Below are positions 47,302 to 55,233 of a stretch of 64,000 nucleotides of DNA, piece by piece (within the stretch, counting starts at the first letter, position 1; each line of letters opens with the position of its first letter). A program made the position numbers and the translations under genes. This DNA comes from Meridianimarinicoccus sp. MJW13. Its GTDB lineage: Bacteria; Pseudomonadota; Alphaproteobacteria; Rhodobacterales; Rhodobacteraceae. Under the pieces are notes generated by a model. That model saw nothing but the letters and a program-made list of their open reading frames with translations. It was not told where the DNA came from and ran no database searches. Where the stretch lies: assembly GCF_014901205.1 (NCBI RefSeq), contig NZ_JACNMU010000001.1, positions 434,001 to 498,000 of the forward strand, in the 5' to 3' direction.

Positions 47302-47971
47302 CGTCACCAGCCTCATCTTCAAGGAACCGCAATGACTTGCGGTAGTAATCCAGCCCGGTCAGCCCGGTCAGAAAGGCCGCGACATAGAACATCACAAGGC
47401 CACTCAACCCGCTCAGCCAGCCGCCCTGCACCACGCGCCACGTGGCATTCCAGTCTTGCGGTCCCTGCGCCAGCAACGCGCCGTAATCCGCCGGATCCAT
47501 GGATCGGTACAACCAGAAATGAACCTCTTGCAAGCCAAGGCTCAACAGCAGCAGCGGGATCGCCACCATCTGCGCGGTGGTTTTCCACTTGGCCAGCTTG
47601 GTGACCTGCAACAGGCTGGCATCGGACCCCAGGAACTCGCGCAGGCCGGACACGAACACTTCGCGAAACAGGATGACGACCGCAGGCAGGGTCAGCCAGG
47701 GATCCAGGCCCGACAATGCCAGGATCACGCAGATCGAGATGATGACCATGGCCTTGTCGGCGATCGGGTCCAGCATGGCGCCAAAGCGGGTCTGCTGGTT
47801 CAGCTTTCGCGCGAGATAGCCGTCGAACCAGTCGGTAACGGCGGCCAGAACGAAGATCACCAGTGCGGCCCAATCCGCCATCGGCCGTGGCAGAACCATG
47901 AAGATCAGCGCCACGCAGGGGGCCGCGAACAGGCGCATCACGGTCAGGATATTGGGGATGTTCCACGTCAC
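47291..47971 (-). CDS. pgsA: CDP-diacylglycerol-glycerol-3-phosphate 3-phosphatidyltransferase
   Basis: PgsA makes phosphatidylglycerol phosphate, the committed step to phosphatidylglycerol and cardiolipin. The 226-residue membrane protein has several transmembrane helices and the CDP-alcohol phosphotransferase motif DGYLARKLNQQTRFGAMLDPIADK, in outline D-G-x2-A-R-x8-G-x3-D-x3-D. The start is GTG (47969-47971), preceded by GGAGG at a spacing of eight bases. uvrC, its usual upstream neighbour in relatives, is on the other strand 12 kb away. Confidence 0.95.
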   Translation of the reverse strand: MTWNIPNILTVMRLFAAPCVALIFMVLPRPMADWAALVIFVLAAVTDWFDGYLARKLNQQTRFGAMLDPIADKAMVIISICVILALSGLDPWLTLPAVVILFREVFVSGLREFLGSDASLLQVTKLAKWKTTAQMVAIPLLLLSLGLQEVHFWLYRSMDPADYGALLAQGPQDWNATWRVVQGGWLSGLSGLVMFYVAAFLTGLTGLDYYRKSLRFLEDEAGDDAA

Positions 47972-48056
47972 GTCTGGATCCTCCGGCCCGCCGGGGCGGG
48001 GCGCGTCAGGGGCAAGGGGGCCAGCGCAAGCGCGGCCCCTGCCGATGGGTTTCCGT

Positions 48057-50522
48057 TCACTCCGACGCGGGCGCGTCGGTCGGCGCGTTGGTCAGGGCCG
48101 CAAGCTCCTGCCGCGCCTGCGTTGCAAGATCCAACTCCGAACCATCCCAAAGTTCAACCGCCCTTTCCAGATAGGGGCGCGCATCACCCGGACGATCAAC
48201 GGCCATATAGGTCTTGGCCAGATGGTATTGCACCGTGGGATCGCCGGTCAGACGCACGGCGGCAGGTTCCAGATGCTCCAGCGCCTCGTCATAGTTGCCC
48301 AGGCGGTAGGCGATCCAGCCGTAAGTGTCCTGGAACGCCGGGATGGTCGAGCCGCGCAGGCGGCGGGCGATCACGAAGGCGCGTTGCAGGCTTTCGTCGT
48401 CGTTTCGGTAGGTCGTGATCAGGCTGGCCAGGTTGTTGGCAATGATCGTCGAGCTGGAGTCCTTGGCATAGAGGTCTTCGTAGATGCCGATGGCCTCGTC
48501 GATCTCGCCGCCCCGCTCCACCAGCCCGGCCTTGATCCACCACAGGTTTGCCGACTCGGGCAAAATCGCCAGCGCCTCGTCCACGATCTGGGCGGCGTCG
48601 TCCTGGGCCCCTTGCCGCACCGCGGTTGCCACCAGCGCGCGCCAGACCGGTTCGATGGCATTGTCGGTGGCCAGGATGTCGCGATACATTGCGCGGGCCT
48701 CGTCGTATTGCCCCTCGGTGGCGGTCAGGGCCGCGTTGAGGAACTGAACGCCAAGGTAGTTCGGGCTGTCTTCGGGCGTCGTGGCCAGAACCTGGTTCAT
48801 ATAGGCGCGGGCTTCTTCCAACTCGCCGTTGGCCAGGCGCGTGCGCACGATCGCGGTCTGGGCCGACAAGTTCGACTGCCCCTCCTCGATCATGTTCTGC
48901 ATCAACGTGATACTCTCGTCGGTGCGCGCCATGCGCTGCAGCACCGCGGCCTGCAAGCCATTGGCCAGGGCCACGGCGTCATCCGTGTTCACATTGCGCA
49001 GCGCGGTGACCACCTGCTCGGCGCGCGGCAGGTCGTTCATGCCAAGGTAGACCTCGGACAGGGAGCGCAGAAGCGGCACGCTGTCCGGCGCCAGGCGCAG
49101 GGCCTGGATCAGGACATCTTCGGCCGTCAGGTATTTCTCGTTGGTGATGAGGTGCTGGGCATAGCGCAGCGCCTCGGCCGGGGCCGCGCCCGACGCCTCG
49201 AATGCCAGCGCCAGGCTTTCGGCCATCAGTTCCCGGTTGCCGCCACGCTCATAGGCACTGGCCAGCAGCGTGATGGTTTCCGGATCACGCGGCGCCTGAT
49301 CCAGCGCCGTGCGCAGGGCCAGAACCGCATCCCGCACCTGGTCGTCCTCGATCAGCCAGGCCGCGCGCAGTTTCAGGGCATTTGTGTCGCCCGGATCCTG
49401 CGCCAGCACTTCGTTGACCAGTTCCTCGGCCCGGGCCTTGTCACCTTCGGCCTGAAGCATCCGCGCCAGGGTGGTCTTGATGTTGAGCGCCTCGTCCCCG
49501 CCGTCGGTATGTTGCTGGCTCAGGGTCTCGACCTGTTCGATGGCAGTGTCACGCTGCCCCATGTCGAACAGAACACTGGCCTTGATCAGGCGGAAGGTGG
49601 CGTCGGCCAGACCTTCCTCGATCAGGTTGTCCAGTTCGGCCAGCGCCGCTTCGCCGCCGCGCACCTGGGTCAGGAATTGCACCAGCGCGATGCGCGGCGG
49701 GATCTCGTCGCCCGCCTGGGCAACCAGATCGCGCACGAACACCTCGGCCCCGTCCGGATCCTCATTGGCGATGTACCAGCGCACCAGCGCGGTCCGTACT
49801 TCGCGGTTTTCCGGGAACCGTTCGACCATCTCCTGCAACTGCGCGCCAAGACCGTCGAAATCCTCGATCTGGGCCAGAAGGTTCAGCTTGAGCTGATGGA
49901 ACTGGGTGTTGTCGGGGCGATGCGCCAGCGCTTCGTCCAGGGCTTCCAGCGCCTCGGTGGTCTTGCCCTCGCGCACAAGGCGATCCACCACGATCTGCCA
50001 GCCGACCAACGAGTCGGGCTGGGCGGCCAGAACCTCGCGGGCACGTTCATAGGCGGCAACCTGCGCGGCTTCGTCTTCGTTGCGCGACGCGGCGCTGTAG
50101 TCCACCGCCACCAGCAGGGGCTGGAGATCCGGATAGTCCGGGTCGATCTCGGCAGCCGCACGGGCGTGTTTCTCGGCCTCGGGCCACGCGCTCAGGTCCA
50201 CCGCCAGCTTGGCAATTTCAAAATGCGCCTCGAAATCCTCGGGATACTGTTCGGTCACCAGCAGGAAATGTCCGAAGGCCTGTTCAATGTCACCTTCATC
50301 ACGCTTCAGCCGGGCGTACATCATCCGGGCGTCACGATGCTCTCCGTCAAGCTTGAACACCGTCTGAAGCTCGACCAAGGCCTTGGCAACCTCTCCCGCA
50401 TTCGCCAGTTCCACGGCATTCTCATATTTCTTTTCGGCCTTGTCCTCGACCGAGTCACAAGCGGACAAAGCCAGCGCTGAGGTCAAAAGTACGGCGGATA
50501 GAAGCCGGGAAGCGTTGCGCAT
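48057..50522 (-). CDS. Long TPR-repeat lipoprotein (PrsT-like, EPS/PEP-CTERM associated)
   Basis: An 821-residue lipoprotein. The signal peptide (RLLSAVLLTSALALSAC) ends in a lipobox cysteine near residue 22, and nearly all the rest is tetratricopeptide repeats, for example KALVELQTVFKLDGEHRDAR and EALEALDEALAHRPDNTQFH in outline. This matches the PrsT-type proteins found with exosortase-linked exopolysaccharide loci, and its neighbours are EPS genes. It would be an envelope scaffold for polysaccharide assembly or export. The ATG at 50520-50522 places the signal peptide first. The preceding sugar transferase gene ends in a terminator, so this gene may have its own promoter in the 84 bases between. 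Confidence 0.75.
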   Translation of the reverse strand: MRNASRLLSAVLLTSALALSACDSVEDKAEKKYENAVELANAGEVAKALVELQTVFKLDGEHRDARMMYARLKRDEGDIEQAFGHFLLVTEQYPEDFEAHFEIAKLAVDLSAWPEAEKHARAAAEIDPDYPDLQPLLVAVDYSAASRNEDEAAQVAAYERAREVLAAQPDSLVGWQIVVDRLVREGKTTEALEALDEALAHRPDNTQFHQLKLNLLAQIEDFDGLGAQLQEMVERFPENREVRTALVRWYIANEDPDGAEVFVRDLVAQAGDEIPPRIALVQFLTQVRGGEAALAELDNLIEEGLADATFRLIKASVLFDMGQRDTAIEQVETLSQQHTDGGDEALNIKTTLARMLQAEGDKARAEELVNEVLAQDPGDTNALKLRAAWLIEDDQVRDAVLALRTALDQAPRDPETITLLASAYERGGNRELMAESLALAFEASGAAPAEALRYAQHLITNEKYLTAEDVLIQALRLAPDSVPLLRSLSEVYLGMNDLPRAEQVVTALRNVNTDDAVALANGLQAAVLQRMARTDESITLMQNMIEEGQSNLSAQTAIVRTRLANGELEEARAYMNQVLATTPEDSPNYLGVQFLNAALTATEGQYDEARAMYRDILATDNAIEPVWRALVATAVRQGAQDDAAQIVDEALAILPESANLWWIKAGLVERGGEIDEAIGIYEDLYAKDSSSTIIANNLASLITTYRNDDESLQRAFVIARRLRGSTIPAFQDTYGWIAYRLGNYDEALEHLEPAAVRLTGDPTVQYHLAKTYMAVDRPGDARPYLERAVELWDGSELDLATQARQELAALTNAPTDAPASE

Positions 50523-50577
50523 TCTGGATCCCTGTCGTTGCAGCATATTTTTGTATGTAATCCTTCTGGGCCCCGAA

Positions 50578-50606
50578 TAAAAAGAGCCGCGGAGAAATCC
50601 GCGGCT
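50578..50606 (-). terminator. Intrinsic terminator after the sugar transferase gene
   Basis: AGCCGCGGA-TTTC-TCCGCGGCT, read on the minus strand, is a perfect nine-pair stem followed by CTTTTTATT. It lies 31 bases after the sugar transferase stop and 56 bases before the TPR lipoprotein start. Confidence 0.88.
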
Positions 50607-50636
50607 GGTTGCGTCAAACAGCGCAGGGGCGCGCGG

Positions 50637-51308
50637 TCAATGCCCGGTGCCGCGGAGGACCACGCGAACGGTCTTCAGCACGACACAGATATCCGTCTTC
50701 AGGCTAACAATCCGATAATAGTCGGCGTCATACCTGGCACGCGCCGCGAAGGACGTGTTGTTGCGATCGCCCACCTGCCACAGACCGGTCACGCCGGGCT
50801 TGAGCGCGTAATAGGCCTGGCCCGGATAGAGATCCCGTTGCGACGGCAGCATCGGGCGCGGTCCAACGACGCTCATGTCGCCCAGCAGGACGTTCCAGAA
50901 CTGCGGCAGTTCATCCAGCGATGTCTTGCGGATGATCCGTCCGACGAAGGTGATGCGGGGATCTGACTTCAGCTTCTGGTTGCGGTTCCACTCGTCGCGG
51001 GCTTCTTCGTTCTGCGACAGGAACGCGGCAAGCTTGCGGTCGGCATCCACCACCATCGAGCGCAGCTTGACCATGTTGAAGATCTTGCCATCCTTGCCGA
51101 CGCGCCGCTGTACGAAAAACGGAGAACCGCCATCGGACATGATCATCAGTGCAAGAAGCACGGTGACAGGGACCGCCACGATCGAGGCCGCCAGCACGAA
51201 CAGAATATCGAACACACGCTTGAAGAAAGAGCGGTAGAAGCTCTTCCGAGGCGTGTAATCCACAATTCCTTTAATCACGTCTGACGAGTTCGGGAAATGT
51301 GCCGTCAC
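50637..51308 (-). CDS. ExoY-type bacterial sugar transferase
   Basis: This enzyme probably places the first sugar phosphate on undecaprenyl phosphate to start exopolysaccharide repeat-unit synthesis. The 223-residue protein is the short form with one N-terminal transmembrane helix (FDILFVLAASIVAVPVTVLLALMI) and the catalytic transferase domain. Conserved blocks are QRRVGKDGKIFNMVKLRSMV, RKTSLDELPQFWNVLLGDMSVVGPRP and KPGVTGLWQVGDRN (outlined). The donor sugar cannot be read. The start is GTG (51306-51308). It diverges from the ATPase-Wzz-kinase operon across a 523-base region. Confidence 0.9.
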   Translation of the reverse strand: MTAHFPNSSDVIKGIVDYTPRKSFYRSFFKRVFDILFVLAASIVAVPVTVLLALMIMSDGGSPFFVQRRVGKDGKIFNMVKLRSMVVDADRKLAAFLSQNEEARDEWNRNQKLKSDPRITFVGRIIRKTSLDELPQFWNVLLGDMSVVGPRPMLPSQRDLYPGQAYYALKPGVTGLWQVGDRNNTSFAARARYDADYYRIVSLKTDICVVLKTVRVVLRGTGH

Positions 51309-51831
51309 TACCGTTCACCCTCATTTAACTCTATTCACCACTCATACAGGTTGTGGCCCAGCGGTCTTTCCCCCGTGAGGCGCACAACATGACCCCTATC
51401 ATGCCCAAGACAATCCTTTCAATATTTAGCAGCTTTTGGCCCATATTTCACGAAAACTGGAAATCACATGGTAAACAGTTGGTTACACTACCTAAAGCGG
51501 AACACGGGACCGCAAACCGTGTCAAGAATCACACAATCGGGAGGCGAATTTTCGCCCGGAATCGGATCAACCGCCTGTTTGCCAAGCATTTGATTGATGC
51601 ATCAGGCAGGTTCATCGGCCGGCAGAGGCCGAACAGCCGACCGCGGTCGGCCAGGAAAGCGACATGTATCGCTTGGAATATTTGCGACTTTTTGAACTCT
51701 TCCGCGATTAATCCTTCATACGGCTTGAGTTTGCGCATAAGACCCTGTGAGGTTAAGTGTGCTTGTGTGTGTGCCCGAAGGGCGGGAACTCAACGCCGGG
51801 TTGCTGGTACTTCAGGTCGGGCTGCGGGATT
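51309..51831. promoter_or_regulatory. Divergent A/T-richer control region of the EPS genes
   Basis: This 523-base stretch between the divergent sugar transferase and ATPase genes is visibly richer in A and T than its surroundings (for example 51421-51480). It contains an inverted repeat GGCGAA-TT-TTCGCC at 51543-51556 and a perfect palindrome TGATGCATCA at 51595-51604. The longest frame, a 69-codon minus-strand reading at 51529-51738, has no family resemblance and is not called. The region probably carries promoters and regulator sites for both EPS transcripts. Confidence 0.5.
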
Positions 51832-52692
51832 ATGAATACAACTGCTCCAGTAGATATTTACAATACGTTCTTCGGGTTTCACGAGCGTCCGTTCACGCTT
51901 GTCCCCGATCCTGACTTCCTGTTCTGGTCGAAGTCGCACCGACTGGCCTATACGATGCTGGAGTACGGCATCCTCACGCGCTCTCCGATCACCGTGGTGA
52001 CGGGAGAGATCGGGGCCGGCAAGACGACCCTGCTGCAACATCTGCTCAAGACGCTGCCCGAGGACGTGCTGATCGGCCTGATCTCGAACGCGCAGGGCGA
52101 CCGGGGCGAATTGCTGCAGTGGGTGCTGCATTCGGTCGGGCAGAAGTTTGATCCGCACGCCTCCTACGTGCAGTTGTTCCAGCAGTTGCAGGATTTCCTG
52201 CTGGAGTCCTATGCCAACGGGCATCGGGTGATTCTGATCATCGACGAAGCCCAGAACCTGAACGTGAACACGTTGGAAGAGCTGCGAATGCTCACCAACA
52301 TCAACTCGAACAAGGACGAACTGGTGCAGCTTGTCCTGGTGGGGCAGCCGGAATTGCGCAGCCTGATCATGCGTCCCGAACTCAAGCAGTTCGTGCAGCG
52401 GGTCGGATCCAGTTTCCACCTGTCAGCCATGTCCGAGGACAACGTCGGCGCTTACATCGCGCACCGGCTGCGGGTGGCGGGCGGCAGCGGGCAGGAATTC
52501 AGCCCCAGCGCGATCCATCGCATCTATGAACTTTCGCGGGGCATCCCCCGCCTCGTCAACCAGATCTGCGATCTGGGATTGGTCTATGCCTTCTCGGCAG
52601 AGGAACATGTGGTGACCGAAGAAACCATTGAAAGCGTGCTGAAAGACGGCGTCTTCTTTGGTGCTTCGAGCCTGGAAGGAGATCAGGCATGA
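51832..52692 (+). CDS. ExeA-like AAA+ ATPase, EPS/exosortase associated
   Basis: A 286-residue AAA+ ATPase of the ExeA type. It begins with the family segment YNTFFGFHERPFTLVPDPDFLF (outlined), then Walker A GEIGAGKTTLLQ and Walker B VILIIDEAQNL, with the C-terminal lid helix region around LSRGIPRLVNQICD. It lacks the peptidoglycan-binding extension of true ExeA. The closest described setting is the ATPase of XrtA/PEP-CTERM exopolysaccharide loci. The ATG at 51832 is chosen because it precedes the family start. Its stop overlaps the next gene by four bases (ATGA). Confidence 0.83.
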   Translation: MNTTAPVDIYNTFFGFHERPFTLVPDPDFLFWSKSHRLAYTMLEYGILTRSPITVVTGEIGAGKTTLLQHLLKTLPEDVLIGLISNAQGDRGELLQWVLHSVGQKFDPHASYVQLFQQLQDFLLESYANGHRVILIIDEAQNLNVNTLEELRMLTNINSNKDELVQLVLVGQPELRSLIMRPELKQFVQRVGSSFHLSAMSEDNVGAYIAHRLRVAGGSGQEFSPSAIHRIYELSRGIPRLVNQICDLGLVYAFSAEEHVVTEETIESVLKDGVFFGASSLEGDQA

Positions 52693-54290
52693 AGCTTGAC
52701 CTAAAATATTACCTGCGCGTTTTCATGCGCCGCAGCCCGTACTTCATCCTGATCACGGCGCTGTTCTCCTCGATCGGCTTCTCGATCGCGATGTTGCTGC
52801 CCGCCGAATACGAGGCCCGCGCGACGCTGCTGGTGGAAGCCGAACAGATCCCGGCCGCTCTGGCCGCCTCTACCGTGCAGGTACAAGCGGCCGAACAGCT
52901 TCAGATCATCGAACAGCGTCTTCTGACTCGCGCCAACCTGCTCGACATGGCCAACCGTCTGGGGCTGTACGCGGACAGCGATCAGGGCAGCGCGCCGACC
53001 GCGACTGCAATCGTGACGGATATGCGCAACCGCACCACCTTCCGGGCCACCAATACAGTCAAACCGTCCTCACGTCGAAACGCACCCGCCACGACGCTTC
53101 TGACGATCACTTATCGCGGCGATTCACCGGCCAAGGTTGCGGAAGTCACGAACGAATTCGTGACCCTGGTGCTTCAGGAAAACGTCGAGATCCGCACCGA
53201 ACAGGCGGGCGACACCCTGGAGTTCTTTGAACAGGAAGTGGATCGGCTCGGGACCGAGCTGGACACCCAAAGCGCCCGTCTTCTGGAATACGAAGCCCAG
53301 GCCGGTCTGGCCCTGCCCCAGCACCTGGAATACCTGCGCAATCGCCTTGCCAGCCTGAACACCGGGATCGATACGCGCGCGCGTCAGATCGTGGTTCTGG
53401 AAGATCAGAAGAAACGGCTGGAAGATCTGTTCCGCCTGACCGGCGGCGTTGCCGGCGCAGGGGCTGGTGGTCAGATGACTCCCCGGCAGCAACAGCTCGA
53501 AGCGGCACGCCAGGCCCTGTCGGATGCCGAACTGATCTATTCGAAGACCAACCCCAAGCTCACCATGCTGGCGGCCAAGGTCAAGCAGATTGAAGATCAG
53601 GTCGCCGCCGAAGCCGTGACGGCCAGCGGTCTGGCCGATGAGGTCGAAGATCAGAAGATGTCCCAGCAGGAAGCGCAGTTCCGCGCCCAGCTGTCGGACC
53701 TCGATTCGCAAGTTGAACTTCTGCGGTCGGAAATCGAGGAACTGAACGCCGAGATTGCCGGGATCGAGGCCTTGATCCTCGAAGCCCCTGCCAACGGTGT
53801 CGGCCTGTCCAAGCTGCAGCGCGACTTCAACAACACGCAGGGCCAGTACAACACCGCCGTTGCACGCCTGTCCAAGGCCGCCACCGGCGAACGGATCGAA
53901 CTGCTCGCCAAGGGTCAGCGCATTTCGGTGATCGAACAGGCCATCCGCCCCGACCGTCCGTCCAGTCCGAACCGTCCGCTCATCATGGCAGGCGGCGTTG
54001 GCGCCGGCATGGCCACCGGTCTGGGCATCATCCTGCTGATGGAACTTCTGAACAAGTCGATCCGGCGTCCGGTGGAACTGACCAACAAGCTGGGAATCAC
54101 CCCGATTGCGGTGCTGCCCTATATCCGGACCGACCGTGAAATCTTCGTCAAACGTATGATGGTATTCGGCGCAATTGCCTTCTTTATCATCTTCATCCCC
54201 CTTGGCATGTACGCCATCCACACGCTGGTCGTCCCCCTGGAAACGATTCTGGAACCGTTTCTGAACCGGGTCGGCTATTCGATGATCTGA
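52689..54290 (+). CDS. Wzz/GumC-type polysaccharide chain-length determinant
   Basis: A 533-residue polysaccharide co-polymerase that sets chain length and links synthesis to export. It has an N-terminal transmembrane helix (PYFILITALFSSIGFSIAML), the Wzz motif YEARATLLVEAEQI, a long periplasmic coiled-coil part (about 170-410) and a second transmembrane helix near the proline-rich PDRPSSPNRPLIMAGG stretch. A further C-terminal hydrophobic helix is present (MVFGAIAFFIIFIPLGMYAI). It lacks a cytoplasmic kinase domain, which is encoded separately by the next gene. Its position and size match XrtA-associated chain-length proteins. Confidence 0.85.
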   Translation: MKLDLKYYLRVFMRRSPYFILITALFSSIGFSIAMLLPAEYEARATLLVEAEQIPAALAASTVQVQAAEQLQIIEQRLLTRANLLDMANRLGLYADSDQGSAPTATAIVTDMRNRTTFRATNTVKPSSRRNAPATTLLTITYRGDSPAKVAEVTNEFVTLVLQENVEIRTEQAGDTLEFFEQEVDRLGTELDTQSARLLEYEAQAGLALPQHLEYLRNRLASLNTGIDTRARQIVVLEDQKKRLEDLFRLTGGVAGAGAGGQMTPRQQQLEAARQALSDAELIYSKTNPKLTMLAAKVKQIEDQVAAEAVTASGLADEVEDQKMSQQEAQFRAQLSDLDSQVELLRSEIEELNAEIAGIEALILEAPANGVGLSKLQRDFNNTQGQYNTAVARLSKAATGERIELLAKGQRISVIEQAIRPDRPSSPNRPLIMAGGVGAGMATGLGIILLMELLNKSIRRPVELTNKLGITPIAVLPYIRTDREIFVKRMMVFGAIAFFIIFIPLGMYAIHTLVVPLETILEPFLNRVGYSMI

Positions 54291-54351
54291 TCGCGACGCA
54301 CTTGTGTGCCCGTACGCGGGTGCTGGCGGGGCTCTGAACAAAGGCTTGGCA

Positions 54352-55233
54352 ATGGAACGACTTCAAGACGCCCTCAACCGGGCACGCGAACGGCGCAACG
54401 AAACCATCGGCACACAGCAGACGCCGCCGAAGGACAAGGCCGCGCCGGTTGCAGAGACCGCCCCGAACCAGGCGCAGACGCGAGACACGGTTAAACCCGC
54501 CCCTGTCGATGACGCCGTCCTTTCGGCCTGGCGCGCCCTGCCGCAACTGGCCCCGAACGAAGAACTGTACCGCACCAACCGGCTTGTGTCCTTCTTCGGC
54601 GGCAAGCAGGCCGCCGAGATCGACATGATGCGGACCAAGATCCTGCAACAGGCCAAGGCCAACAACTGGCATCGCATCCTGGTGACCTCGCCCACGCCCC
54701 GTTGCGGCAAGACCACCGTGACCGCGAACCTGGCGTTCTCGCTGGCCCGGCAAACCGACCTGCGGATCCTGGTCATCGAAACCGACATGCGCCGCCCGGA
54801 AATGGCGCGGGTGCTGGGAATCAAGGAAAACATGGCCTTCGCCCGCGTGCTCAGCGGGCAAGAGCCGGCGGAATACCACATGGTGGCCTATGGCAGTAAC
54901 CTCGCCTTCGCCACCAACCAGGTGCCCGCCGCGAACTCCTCCGAACTGCTGCAAAGCAGCAAGGCGCGGGAGGCGCTGAAGAAGGTCGAAGAGACCTATG
55001 CCCCCGACATCATCCTGTTCGATGCGCCGCCTGTTCTGGCGTCCGACGACACCGTCGGGTTCCTGGAATACGTGGATTGCAGCCTGATGGTCGTCGCCGC
55101 CGAGGTGACCTCGATCGAGGAGATCGACGTGGCGGAAACCCAGATCGCCGCCGTGACCAACGTGCTGGGCGTGGTGATGAACAAGGTGCGCTACACGGCA
55201 GGCGGTTACGGCTACGACAACGCCTATTACTGA
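54352..55233 (+). CDS. Bacterial tyrosine autokinase, EPS associated (CpsD/Wzc C-domain type)
   Basis: A 293-residue BY-kinase that partners the upstream chain-length protein. It shows Walker A TPRCGKTTVTANLA (about residue 118), Walker A' in LVIETDMRRPEM and Walker B in IILFDAPPVLASDD. The C terminus is a tyrosine-rich tail, YTAGGYGYDNAYY, with five tyrosines in thirteen residues, the expected autophosphorylation cluster. The ATG at 54352 begins MERLQDALNRARERR, like XrtA-associated autokinases. It would regulate EPS polymerisation by cycles of phosphorylation. Confidence 0.87.
   Translation: MERLQDALNRARERRNETIGTQQTPPKDKAAPVAETAPNQAQTRDTVKPAPVDDAVLSAWRALPQLAPNEELYRTNRLVSFFGGKQAAEIDMMRTKILQQAKANNWHRILVTSPTPRCGKTTVTANLAFSLARQTDLRILVIETDMRRPEMARVLGIKENMAFARVLSGQEPAEYHMVAYGSNLAFATNQVPAANSSELLQSSKAREALKKVEETYAPDIILFDAPPVLASDDTVGFLEYVDCSLMVVAAEVTSIEEIDVAETQIAAVTNVLGVVMNKVRYTAGGYGYDNAYY

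Noticed and set aside
47898-50480. 860-codon plus-strand frame opposite the TPR lipoprotein
   Set aside because: It mirrors the lipoprotein gene. The minus-strand product has a lipobox and regular TPR repeats, so the antisense frame is an artefact of codon bias.
51529-51738. 69-codon minus-strand frame in the EPS control region
   Set aside because: There is no family resemblance, ribosome-binding sequence or conserved neighbour link. The region is A/T-richer and better read as regulatory.
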